The notes beneath the pieces were generated by a model. The model worked only from the letters and a program-made list of their open reading frames with translations, was not told where the DNA came from and made no database searches. Of a DNA stretch of 21,665 bases, positions 1 to 7,375 are shown piece after piece. Each line of letters begins with the position of its first letter. The first letter of the stretch is position 1. Made by a program: the position numbers and the translations under genes. The stretch comes from CBDFGT01 sp965247225 (lineage in GTDB: Bacteria > Pseudomonadota > Alphaproteobacteria > Rhizobiales > Rhizobiaceae). The DNA is taken from positions 1 through 21,665 of the forward strand of contig CBDFGT010000021.1 of NCBI GenBank assembly GCA_965247225.1, written 5' to 3'.

Positions 1-215
1 TGAATCCGGGCAGTTACTGTGTGGTGTTTGATACGATTGTCGAGGATATGCCGCAAGGATCGTTCCCCGACCGGCCATGGGACAAGGCAACAATCCCAAA
101 ACACCGCCGTACGGGAGTTCATGAAAGGCAACAGCCAGTTTGAAATCGACCGGCGATGCAGCATAAATTGCAGATCACGGTGGCACCTGACGGATTTTTA
201 AAGCGTATTGCCTGA
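1..215 (+). CDS. CmcI-like cephalosporin hydroxylase / sugar O-methyltransferase family protein, C-terminal part (frameshifted)
   Basis: Only the 3' end is in the window, entering in the frame that starts at base 3. It reads NPGSYCVVFDTIVEDMPQGS, then FPDRPWDK, GNNPK, TAVREFMKGNSQFEID, and finally AMQHKLQITVAPDGFLKRIA followed by TGA at 213-215. This matches, from memory, the C-terminus of the CmcI family, SAM-dependent proteins often found in O-antigen and sugar clusters as O-methyltransferases. The reading frame must change three times, near 86-87 (GG), 93-104 (A run or ACACC) and 151-153 (GG). Each change is explained by one missing base, so sequencing error is more likely than decay. The gene converges on the glycosyltransferase ending at 224. 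A role in decorating the same surface glycan is inferred from position. The substrate cannot be read from this fragment. Confidence 0.7.
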
Positions 216-229
216 TCTTCTTCTCAGGC
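210..229. terminator. Hairpin between convergent genes, possible bidirectional terminator
   Basis: GCCTGA and TCAGGC form a perfect 6-bp stem around an 8-base loop. The stem overlaps the stop codon of the CmcI-like gene (213-215) and that of the glycosyltransferase (224-226). There is no strong T run on either side, so terminator activity is only suggested by the convergent position. Confidence 0.35.
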
Positions 230-1439
230 ATTTGCTGACAGCATCCGGATGGAAATGTCCATTTCGTCGACGGGCGTCATGATTGCGCACAAAATCTTGT
301 AGATATCTTCCGGTGTTCTTGCTCCGCAATGGTCTCATCAACATGGAGCAGCTTGTCTTGCAGGCCCAGAAAAGGCACCTGCTGCGGGGGAGGTGTGTGA
401 ACAGGATTGAAACTCCTGAGGTAACGACCATCCTTCCACAAGCGGAAAGACTGGCGATAGCCCTGTTCCAGAAAGGTGAAATCCTCTTGCGTGCTTGCCG
501 TGGCGCAGGAGAGTTCACAGGATTTGACGAAATTCTCTTCCCAGCCGGAATATTTGAAACGGTGGGTTTTCTTGAACCAGTGCTGCACCCCGGCAATGAC
601 GGCAGAAAGCCCAAGCACTTGCGGAAAAGGAAAATCGCGCATGACCGGATCTTGGTCCGTATCGCGGCCCAGATCCCGGTTGAAGCTTTCCAGCCGTTCG
701 CGATAGAGCGCGATGCGGCCAACGCCTGCCGAGTTGCTTTGCGGACATGAGCCCAGAACCGAAAAACGGTCGCTCGACAGAGATGAATTTCGCGCACTGT
801 TGATGATCTTGAACGAACTGTCGTAGTCAACCACCGGATGCTCGAAATAACGCCCGCCATAGGCCTTGCGGATACGTTCCATCGTGTCGCGCCGAAGCGC
901 GGCGTGATAGATCGAAAACAGGCATTCCGGCATGGCCTTGGCCTTGTGCCAGCCAAAACATGCGCTTTTGCAGCAGGGCGCGCGGCACATCAACGACCAT
1001 ATCACCGACTGGTAAGCCAATACTGACGGATGAAGGCCTTGTGCCCGGCCAATTGAATGTCAGCCTGTTCCACGACACGACATCGGCCTGTGGCTGTTGC
1101 GCCACAATGCGGTTGAGGACGTCGACCAGATCCGGGTCTATATAGTCATCGTCGCCGATGACGCTGATCCATTGTCCGGCAGAGGCGGCAAACTGTGCGT
1201 TCCCAGTTGTCGACCATGGAAAACACGCGGTCGCCTGCGGGGATGAAAACCACACACGGCCATTCCCCCGAAAATTGCCGCATGAAATCGCGCATTGTAT
1301 CGGGATCGTCGGAATTATCCGTGAAGACAAATTCAACATCCGCCCTGTTGCTGGCCAGAAGGGCGCTGACGGTTTGCCGGAAATAGACCTGCCGGTTGCG
1401 TGATGGCACACAGATCGACAGCACAGGCTGCTGGTTCAT
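224..1439 (-). CDS. Family 2 glycosyltransferase (three frameshifts)
   Basis: The start at 1439 follows a GGAG six bases upstream. The protein opens QPVLSICVPSRNRQVYFRQT, the typical beta strand and nucleotide-binding start of a GT-A fold. EFVFTDNSDD lies near residues 36-45. GDDDYIDPDLVD lies near residues 95-106 and carries the acidic metal-binding cluster. The frame shifts at 1190-1192 (one extra base in AAA), at 955-958 (one extra in AAAA), and at 316-317 (one missing). Correcting these gives about 404 residues ending EMDISIRMLSANA with TGA at 224-226. The second half has no motif I recognise and may set acceptor specificity. No membrane segment is evident, so it is probably a cytoplasmic enzyme at the inner membrane. 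As the last gene of the sugar operon it likely transfers the modified sugar, but donor and acceptor are inferred. Confidence 0.8.
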
Positions 1440-1602
1440 GTTCTGCTCCGCGGAATTTCCCAGTTTTCATCAGGCCGCCTTGCTCCTTGAGCCTCAACGC
1501 GACTTCCGGTTTTCGGGAAAGGGGCGCAGATCGGCAGAAGAAGTGTGCCAGCGGTGGTGTATCGACGATCTGGATCAGCGGTATCTTTGCCCCGCTGGTC
1601 AT
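1436..1602 (-). CDS. Possible short linker ORF between C-methyltransferase and glycosyltransferase
   Basis: An ATG at 1602 overlaps the methyltransferase stop as ATGA. This is the same junction as rfbG/epimerase and epimerase/methyltransferase. The reading starts MTSGAKIPLIQIVDTPPLAH and runs open past the glycosyltransferase start. If one base is missing near 1470-1485, it instead ends DENWEIPRSRT with a TGA that overlaps the ATG at 1439, again as ATGA. That would be about 55 residues, coupled at both ends. I recognise no family. Against it are its size and the need for an unproven frameshift. Alternatively the 160 bases are a plain spacer or the stub of a deleted gene. Confidence 0.3.
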
Positions 1603-2832
1603 GCATGCAACATCAACTGTGGAATTGCCGTTACGAACATCCCATCCCAGGCGCTGATATAGGAAAGCTGATGCTTGATTTCTGTTGTCAGGTTCCATGG
1701 TAAAATAACAACCCTTTCCGGCTTCTCAGCCTTGAGAACATCTTCGGTGACAATGGGTATGCCGGCTTCCGGGCATGAAAGTGCCCTGCTTTGCCGGATT
1801 TTTATCGACTACAAAGGTCAGGAGATCCGGTTTGACCCCGGCAAAATTCAAAAGTGTATTGCCCTTTGCTGCTGCCCCGTACGCTGCAACTTTCAAATCC
1901 CTGCTGCCGTGCATCGATGAGAAAGCGCAGAAAATCATCGCGGACCTGAAGGGCCTTTTGCTGAAAGCCCGCATAGATGGCCAGATCTGTGAGGCCGCAA
2001 CGATACTCCTGATCAAGCATCCGGGCCACAGGACGGCAATCTTTCATGGGCATGGTGATCCGTGCGGCAGGCAAAGACCCGCAGACTGCCACCGTGCCAA
2101 GGGGTTGTTTCCACATCAAAAACCGTCAGTCCATTCGCCGCGAGAATCCGGTCGACGGCCATCAGAGAGAGATAGGAATAATGTTCATGATAGGCAGTAT
2201 CAAACTGGGCTTGTGCTATCATATTGGCCAGATGCGGAAACTCGAATGTGGCCACGCCTTCCGGTTTCAGCACAATGGCAAAGCCCTGCACGAAATCATT
2301 GATATCGGGAACATGTGCCAGAACATTGTTTGGCCGCCATGAGATCGGCTGTTTTGCCTTGTTCTGCAAGCGTGCGGGCAAGCTCTCTGCCAAAAAAATC
2401 CTCGACAATCTCCAGCCCCTTGTTGCGCGCGGCAAGCGCCGTCGAGGTGGCAGGCTCAATGCCGAGACAGGCTATGCCCCGCGCCTTTGCATATTGCAGC
2501 AGATAGCCGTCATTGGCGGCGACCTCGACGATATGGGAATGTTCATTCAGCCCGAACCTGCGCATCATTGTATCGACATAGGTTTCGGCATGTTTGAGCC
2601 AGGACGACGAGAACGAGCTGAAATAGGCGTAGGAGTGAGAGAAGAAGGTTTCGCGTGAGGCGAAGTCTTCTGTCTGGACCAGAAGGCAGGTCTCGCAGAC
2701 GCGGATGACCAGCGGATACCAGAGTTCCGGTGCGCGCAACTGCTCCTGCGACAGGTAGGAATTGGAAGGCGGTGCGGTTCCCAGATCCAGAAAAGGTGAC
2801 AGGGATTTCGATCCACAATGGCGGCATTTCAT
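1599..2832 (-). CDS. SAM-dependent C-methyltransferase with N-terminal zinc-binding domain, TylCIII-like (four frameshifts)
   Basis: This enzyme family transfers a methyl group from S-adenosylmethionine to a carbon of a nucleotide-linked 4-keto sugar. Cys3, Cys6, Cys46 and Cys49 (MKCRHCGS and RVCETC) form the zinc site. HIVEVAANDGYLLQ is SAM motif I. PNNVLAHVPDINDFV, TAYHEHYSYLS and PWHGGSLRVFA belong to the central domain. VAAYGAAAKGNTLLNF and VVILPWNLTTEI belong to the C-terminal domain. The ATG at 2832 overlaps the epimerase stop (ATGA) and the stop is at 1599-1601. The frame shifts four times, each fitting one extra base: 2329-2331 (TTT), about 2035-2055, 1891-1893 (TTT) and about 1762-1766. 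Removing four bases gives 409 residues, the usual size. Family assignment is firm. The methylated carbon (C3 in TylCIII) and the substrate are inferred. Confidence 0.87.
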
Positions 2833-3392
2833 AGGCTTACCCCTTCAAAATCCGGGGCAATCCTTTCAAATGCCGTGTCGCGGTCCGAGCGCAATGTGAT
2901 GGGCAGCGGCCAGTCTATGCCAAGGACCGGATCGGTGGCATCCAGCCCCGCTTCCGCCTGGGCAATATGGGGTGCGGAATGCACATAGAGAAGGCGAACA
3001 TCCTCTGTCAGGCTCTGAAACCCGTGGGCAAAGCCCTGCGGGATCAGCAGCGAGCGTGCATTGTCCTCCGACAGTTCAATCCAGATATGCCGGAGGAAAG
3101 TCGGTGAATTGCGCCGGACATCCACCACAGCATCGAAAACCGATCCCCGTGTACAGGTTACCAGCTTCATCTCGGCAAAGGGTGGTTTCTGGTAATGCAT
3201 GCCGCGCAGTGTGCCTGCCGTACGTGTTGCCGTTTCATTGATCTGGACAACAGGACCAAGCCAGCCAAAATCCATCAGTTCTTCCGCACAGAACATGCGG
3301 GAGAGATACCCCCGCGCATCGCCGATTTTCAACCGTTCAAGCACGATCAGGCCCGACATGGGCGTGCGGGATGCATGGAAACGGCTGGTCAT
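2829..3392 (-). CDS. rfbC: RfbC-like nucleotide-4-keto-6-deoxysugar 3,5- (or 3- or 5-) epimerase
   Basis: This is a cupin-fold epimerase of the dTDP-4-dehydrorhamnose 3,5-epimerase family, 187 residues, with the whole fold present. GDARGYLSRMF lies in the N-terminal strand region. GTLRGMHYQKPPFAEMKLV carries the catalytic His. GSVFDAVVDVRRNSPTF is the conserved Asp strand. IPQGFAHGFQSL and LLYVHSAPH carry the second His and the Tyr region. I chose the ATG at 3392 because it overlaps the rfbG stop as ATGA and gives the family's normal N-terminus. A longer upstream reading lies inside rfbG. It sits beside CDP-glucose genes with no rmlA, rmlB or rmlD nearby, so the substrate is probably CDP-4-keto-6-deoxyglucose or its methylated product rather than a dTDP sugar. 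Whether it inverts C3, C5 or both cannot be told from sequence. Confidence 0.88.
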   Translation of the reverse strand: MTSRFHASRTPMSGLIVLERLKIGDARGYLSRMFCAEELMDFGWLGPVVQINETATRTAGTLRGMHYQKPPFAEMKLVTCTRGSVFDAVVDVRRNSPTFLRHIWIELSEDNARSLLIPQGFAHGFQSLTEDVRLLYVHSAPHIAQAEAGLDATDPVLGIDWPLPITLRSDRDTAFERIAPDFEGVSL

Positions 3393-4477
3393 GAAGCATC
3401 CCTGGCAGAATCCGCGGCGTTCATACGGCTTGCCCTGACAAACTCCGCCAGATCCAGATTGCACAGGTCTGCCGGCTTTGATCCTTCCAGTTCGCAACGA
3501 TACCAGTTCATCGTCCGGTGAATGGCTTCGTGTAAAGACCATATGGGACGGTATCCCAGAACACGGGCGGCCTTGCCGCTGTCGAGCCGCAACTGGCCAG
3601 CCTCATGCAGGTTTCGGTCAGGAATTTCGACCTGCATTGCACCCTTGCCAAAGGTCAGGCTTGCGCGCTGCAGCACATCTTCAACCGTTGCCGCACTTTG
3701 CGGTTCGGGGCCAAAATTATAGGCACCGGCGCTTTTTGCATCATGCCACACATGTTCGGCAAGGCTTAAATAGCCCGACACAGGCTCCAGAACGTGCTGC
3801 CAGGGGCGAACGGATTTGGGGCTGCGGATCATCATTGTTTCGCCAGCGCTCCATGCGCGAATGGCATCCGGTATCAGCCGGTCCTGTGCCCAGTCACCAC
3901 CGCCGATAACATTGCCTGCACGTGCCGTTGCCAGCCCTACTCCCCTTGGCGCAAAGAATGATGAACGGCAAGACGCACAGATGATTTCAGCCGCCGCCTT
4001 GCTGGCACTATAGGGATCATGGCCACCGAGGGCATCGGTCTCGACAAAAGCGCGACCGTCCTCCCTGTTTTCATAGACCTTGTCTGTGGTGACAACCACG
4101 ATCGTGCGCACCGTTTCCGACAGACGCAATGCATCCAGCAGATTGACCGTACCCTGGACATTGGTTTCAAAGGTTAGCGCAGATTGACGGTAACCCGTTC
4201 GCACCAGCGATTGCGCGGCCAGATGAAAAACAATATCCGGTTTTGCCTGCAAGACCCTGTTGGTGACCGAAAGCGGATCACGGATATCACAGAATTCGCG
4301 CTCATTCTGTTTTGTTCCAAACAATAGCCCATAAAGCGAGGGCGTGGTTTCCGCAGGAAGGGCAAGACCTGTGACCTCTGCCCCCAAGCTTTGAAGCCAG
4401 AATTTCATCCATGCGCCCTTGAAACCGGTATGCCCGGTCAGAAGAACACGTTTTCCGTGCCAGAATGCTGTATCCAT
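3389..4477 (-). CDS. rfbG: CDP-glucose 4,6-dehydratase
   Basis: It converts CDP-glucose to CDP-4-keto-6-deoxyglucose with tightly bound NAD. It is an extended short-chain dehydrogenase of 362 residues, the normal length. VLLTGHTGFKGAW is the N-terminal nucleotide-binding loop. FHLAAQSLVR follows. VVTTDKVYENRE is the TDK form typical of CDP-glucose dehydratases, where dTDP-glucose dehydratases have TDE. YSASKAAAE supplies the catalytic Tyr and Lys. ARAGNVIGGGDWAQDRLIPD is the conserved sugar-nucleotide segment. The ATG at 4477 shares a base with the rfbF stop (TAATG), preceded by GGAAGAAC, so translation is probably coupled. An in-frame ATG at 4492 and one at 4513 would lie inside rfbF and are less likely. 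The reading frame is intact. Confidence 0.95.
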   Translation of the reverse strand: MDTAFWHGKRVLLTGHTGFKGAWMKFWLQSLGAEVTGLALPAETTPSLYGLLFGTKQNEREFCDIRDPLSVTNRVLQAKPDIVFHLAAQSLVRTGYRQSALTFETNVQGTVNLLDALRLSETVRTIVVVTTDKVYENREDGRAFVETDALGGHDPYSASKAAAEIICASCRSSFFAPRGVGLATARAGNVIGGGDWAQDRLIPDAIRAWSAGETMMIRSPKSVRPWQHVLEPVSGYLSLAEHVWHDAKSAGAYNFGPEPQSAATVEDVLQRASLTFGKGAMQVEIPDRNLHEAGQLRLDSGKAARVLGYRPIWSLHEAIHRTMNWYRCELEGSKPADLCNLDLAEFVRASRMNAADSARDAS

Positions 4478-5247
4478 TACCAGTTCTTCCATGGTGGATT
4501 GCCGGATGCCCAAAGGGCTTCCAGCTGGTTTTTGTCGCGCAATGTGTCCATGGGTTGCCAGAAACCCTTGTGGAAAAAGGCCTTCAACTGTCCGTCCTGC
4601 GCCAGTCCGGACAAGGGATCCCCTTCAAAGGACGTGGAATCCCCGGCTATCCGGTCCAGACATTTTGGTGACAGGACGAAGAAACCGCCATTGATGAACC
4701 CGCCTTCACCTTCCGGCTTTTCCACGAAGCCTGTGACATCGTCTCCTTCAAAGCGCATGGCACCGAAACGGGCCGGCGGGCGCACCGCAGTCACAGTCGC
4801 CAGCTTGCCGTGACTTTTATGGAAGGCGATGGTTGCGCCAATATCGACACTGGAAAGACCGTCGCCATAGGTGAAACAAAAATCCTCGTCGTCCCTCAGG
4901 TAGGGTGCCACCCGCTTCAGGCGTCCGCCGGTCATGGAATTTTCGCCGGTATCCACCAGCGTCACGCGCCAGTTTTCCGCGCTTTGGCGATGAAATTCGA
5001 GACGGTTTTCGGCCAGATCAAACGTAATGTCCGACATGTGCAGACCGTAATTGGCAAAATACTCCTTGATCATATAGCCGCGAAATCCGCAGCAGATGAT
5101 GAAATCGCGGAGACCATGGGCATGGTAGAGTTTCATGATGTGCCAGAGGATGGGACGTCCGCCGATTTCGATCATCGGTTTTGGTCGCAGATGAGTCTCT
5201 TCTGCGAGGCGTGAGCCCAAACCGCCGGCCAAAATCACTGCTTTCAT
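4477..5247 (-). CDS. rfbF: Glucose-1-phosphate cytidylyltransferase
   Basis: It joins CTP and glucose 1-phosphate to give CDP-glucose, the first committed step for CDP-linked deoxysugars. The ATG at 5247 gives MKAVILAGGLGSRLAEETHL, the nucleotidyltransferase signature loop. PKPMIEIGGRPILWHIMKLY follows, and CFTYGDGLSSVDI is the metal-binding region. FGAMRFEGDDVTGFVEKPEG and GFWQPMDTLRDK complete the family pattern. The length of 256 residues is typical. The upstream extension to 5322 has no family similarity and is rejected. The ribosome-binding site before 5247 is weak. It is the first gene of a five- or six-gene run with stop/start overlaps at most junctions. A 172-bp gap separates it from the aminotransferase, so it probably has its own promoter. 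Confidence 0.95.
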   Translation of the reverse strand: MKAVILAGGLGSRLAEETHLRPKPMIEIGGRPILWHIMKLYHAHGLRDFIICCGFRGYMIKEYFANYGLHMSDITFDLAENRLEFHRQSAENWRVTLVDTGENSMTGGRLKRVAPYLRDDEDFCFTYGDGLSSVDIGATIAFHKSHGKLATVTAVRPPARFGAMRFEGDDVTGFVEKPEGEGGFINGGFFVLSPKCLDRIAGDSTSFEGDPLSGLAQDGQLKAFFHKGFWQPMDTLRDKNQLEALWASGNPPWKNW

Positions 5248-5268
5248 GAGGACACCCGAGACCCCTTT

Positions 5269-5330
5269 GAAACGGGTTTGCGCACCTGCCAATGGCGCAC
5301 AATACCATCCGCAAAAGGACAAACCGTTTC
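5269..5330 (-). promoter_or_regulatory. Imperfect inverted repeat in the rfbF leader
   Basis: GAAACGGGTTTG at 5269-5280 and CAAACCGTTTC at 5320-5330 pair with one bulged base across a 39-base interval, just upstream of rfbF. They could fold in the leader RNA or form two half-sites for a regulator. No T run follows, so it is not an obvious terminator. Confidence 0.3.
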
Positions 5331-5339
5331 AGACCCAAT

Positions 5340-5377
5340 TTTCCCCTGAAATGGTTAGCCTCTGAAACTGTTGTCAA
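5340..5377 (-). promoter_or_regulatory. Candidate promoter for the sugar operon
   Basis: On the minus strand a perfect TTGACA lies at 5377-5372, about 125 bases before the rfbF start. It falls in the only sizeable gap upstream of the operon. No convincing -10 box follows at 16-18 bases, so the call rests on the -35 hexamer and location. Confidence 0.25.
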
Positions 5378-5419
5378 ACTGGAGGGCCAGGTTTTGCCGC
5401 GACATCCTGCGCATCCGGG

Positions 5420-6586
5420 CTACATTCTGGTAATTGCTGCAGCCAGACGGGCGGCAGCCTCTTCAAGATGCTGCGGGTTTCGCAAGAAACAGGCGCGCAG
5501 GAAGGCTTCACCACCCGGACCAAAGGCGCTGCCCGGTGCAAGGCCGACGCCGGTACTGTCCACCAGAGCCAGGGCTGCGGCCCGGCTGTCTGTAACACCA
5601 TCAATCTTCAGGAAGGCATAGAGTGCGCCATCTGGTTTCAGCGTCTCAACCCGGTTCGTGGCAATCAGCGCATCGCAAAACAGGTCACGTCCCTTTTTGG
5701 CACGGGCGATATTGGCCATCAGAAAATCATCCCCATGATCCAGCGCGGCCACAGCCCCCTTCTGCATGAACTGGGCAACGCCGGATGTGGAATACTGGAT
5801 GAGATTCTCCAAAACCTGACCGATTTGTGGCGGAGCCACAATCCAGCCGACACGCCAGCCGGTCATCGACCAGTTTTTGGAAAAGGAATTGACGAACAGG
5901 ATTTTGTCGTCTGCATCCATGATATCCAGAAACGACGGGGCCCGGGCGGGCGCATAATGGTAGAGTGCATAGATCTCATCGGCCATGATCCAGAGGCCAT
6001 GCCGTCTGGCAAGGTTCAAAATCGCGGTCAGATCTTCGCGCGTTGCTGTCCAGCCTGTCGGGTTGGAGGGCGTATTGATGAAGAAGCCTCTTGTTCGGGG
6101 CGTTATGGCATTTTCCAGCACTGCAAGATCGAGATCCCACTTGCCATCGCGAAACTGCAAGGGCGCCATAACGGCGTGTGCGCCGGACAGTTCAAGTGCT
6201 GCAAAAATATTCGGCCAGCCCGGAGACAGGCAGATCATCTCATCACCCGGACCGGTAATGGCCTCGACACCCAGTTTGATGGCCTGCATGCCGGAGCCCG
6301 TGACATATATATGGTCTGCTGTCAGCGCTGCATTGAAATGGCGGGCATAATAGCGCACCAGAGCCTGACGCAATTCGGGAATACCCCGCTGCCACGTATA
6401 GAAAGTCTCACCGGCCTGCAAAGCCTGTGCCGCTGCCCGGTTGATGAAATCCGGCGTTGGCAGATCCCCTTCGCCCACCCAGAGCGGAATAAGCCCGTCA
6501 CGTCCCCTGGCATAGTTGACAACCTCAACAATACCACTTTCAGGGGCCTGAATGGCGCGGGCACTCAAAGACTGCAGTATCGTCAT
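5420..6586 (-). CDS. PLP-dependent class I/II aminotransferase
   Basis: This is a fold-type I aminotransferase of 388 residues, cytoplasmic, exchanging an amino group between an amino acid and a keto acid through pyridoxal phosphate. LIPLWVGEGDLPTPDFI is the N-terminal segment and TFYTWQRGIPELRQAL the substrate-arm region. NTPSNPTGW carries the Asn contacting the cofactor. IMADEIYALYHY supplies the Asp that bonds the pyridine nitrogen. SFSKNWSMTGWRVGW supplies the Schiff-base lysine, Lys237. The ATG at 6586 follows GGAG eight bases upstream. The sequence resembles general aspartate/aromatic-type aminotransferases but does not fix the substrate. It lacks the sugar-aminotransferase (DegT) signature, so it is probably not part of the CDP-sugar pathway. 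It lies 133 bp downstream of mscL in the same direction. Confidence 0.9.
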   Translation of the reverse strand: MTILQSLSARAIQAPESGIVEVVNYARGRDGLIPLWVGEGDLPTPDFINRAAAQALQAGETFYTWQRGIPELRQALVRYYARHFNAALTADHIYVTGSGMQAIKLGVEAITGPGDEMICLSPGWPNIFAALELSGAHAVMAPLQFRDGKWDLDLAVLENAITPRTRGFFINTPSNPTGWTATREDLTAILNLARRHGLWIMADEIYALYHYAPARAPSFLDIMDADDKILFVNSFSKNWSMTGWRVGWIVAPPQIGQVLENLIQYSTSGVAQFMQKGAVAALDHGDDFLMANIARAKKGRDLFCDALIATNRVETLKPDGALYAFLKIDGVTDSRAAALALVDSTGVGLAPGSAFGPGGEAFLRACFLRNPQHLEEAAARLAAAITRM

Positions 6587-6644
6587 GTCATTTCTCCGGT
6601 TTGAGCCTGTTTAACCGGATTCGCGCGTCTTTGCCCATGACAAT

Positions 6645-6660
6645 GATTGTTGGAACAATC
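6645..6660. promoter_or_regulatory. Perfect 7-bp palindrome upstream of the aminotransferase, possible operator
   Basis: GATTGTT and AACAATC flank a two-base centre. A further ACAAT-like half-site starts four bases earlier. It lies about 59 bases before the aminotransferase start, within the gap after mscL. The form suits a dimeric regulator. No regulator gene is nearby to name it. Confidence 0.35.
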
Positions 6661-6719
6661 GTTTCTGGTGATGGTCAACGCCGTTTTCGCTGACAATGCG
6701 CCTTGCAGCCTGCCGGAAA

Positions 6720-7133
6720 TTACTTTTTCAGAAGGTCGCGAATTTCTGTCAGCAACTGGATATCAGCCGGGGTTGGCGCAGGTGCTGCGGGCCTGGCTTC
6801 TTCCTTTGCCCGCAAACGGTTCAGGCCCTTGACCATGATGAAAATGATCCAGGCGAGGATGAGAAAATTGATGACAACCGTGATGAAGCTGCCGTAGGCA
6901 AAGACGGCACCCTGCTCACGCGCTGCCGCCAGGTTCGTTGCCGTCACATCTTTGCTGAGACCAATGAACATGTTGGAAAAGTCAATTCCACCCGTCGCCC
7001 TGCCAACAAGCGGCATGATAATATCATCCACCAGGGACGAAACGATCTTGCCAAATGCACCACCAATGATCACACCAACGGCCAGATCCATAACGTTGCC
7101 CCTGGAAATAAATTCCTTGAATTCATTCAGCAT
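6720..7133 (-). CDS. mscL: Large-conductance mechanosensitive channel MscL
   Basis: This inner-membrane pentameric channel opens under membrane tension and releases solutes on hypo-osmotic shock. MLNEFKEFISRGNVMDLAVG is the family's amphipathic N-terminal helix and the start of TM1. GVIIGGAFGKIVSSLVDDIIMP is the pore helix with its glycine-rich face. FAYGSFITVVINFLILAWII is TM2, followed by the charged GLNRLRAKEE. The C-terminal bundle LLTEIRDLLKK closes it. I chose the ATG at 7133 because AAGGGG lies six bases upstream and it gives the conserved N-terminus and 137 residues. The ATG at 7139 sits too close to that site. The gene is divergent from the VHL-like gene across a 242-bp gap. Identification is secure. 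Confidence 0.96.
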   Translation of the reverse strand: MLNEFKEFISRGNVMDLAVGVIIGGAFGKIVSSLVDDIIMPLVGRATGGIDFSNMFIGLSKDVTATNLAAAREQGAVFAYGSFITVVINFLILAWIIFIMVKGLNRLRAKEEARPAAPAPTPADIQLLTEIRDLLKK

Positions 7134-7251
7134 ATTCATCCCCTTCCCTGTTTGTGTTTTTTCAAAAGGCACCCGGCAAAGTCAGGCGACCGGATTGTAT
7201 CTCCTGATATATGAGCAATTTTGAAAGATTAATCAATCGATGTGCGTGTAT

Positions 7252-7267
7252 CGTGACCTGCATCACA
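7252..7267. promoter_or_regulatory. CRP/FNR-type palindrome in the mscL / VHL-like divergent gap
   Basis: CGTGA, six bases, then TCACA differs by one base from the TGTGA-N6-TCACA consensus of Crp-family regulators. It lies about 119 bases from the mscL start and 109 from the VHL-like gene start, so either could be the target. The same gap holds TTGACA at 7334-7339 on the plus strand and TACAAT at 7199-7194 on the minus strand as weak promoter pieces. The chance of a single such match is not negligible. Confidence 0.3.
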
Positions 7268-7375
7268 GCAAGCATAAGGATTTCGGACAAATACCTGAAA
7301 GTGAACAAATCTCATCTTGTCAGCCACGATACGTTGACATACAGGTTTTCAACATTCACCGAAGGGAGCCCGCAT

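Noticed and set aside
224..2832. Phase variation as the cause of the frameshifts
   Set aside because: The runs at the shifts are only two to four bases long, too short for usual slipped-strand switching, and many shifts occur in the same gene.
5468..6604. Long plus-strand open frame opposite the aminotransferase
   Set aside because: It is antisense to a gene with clear motifs and resembles no protein family. It is a codon-usage shadow.
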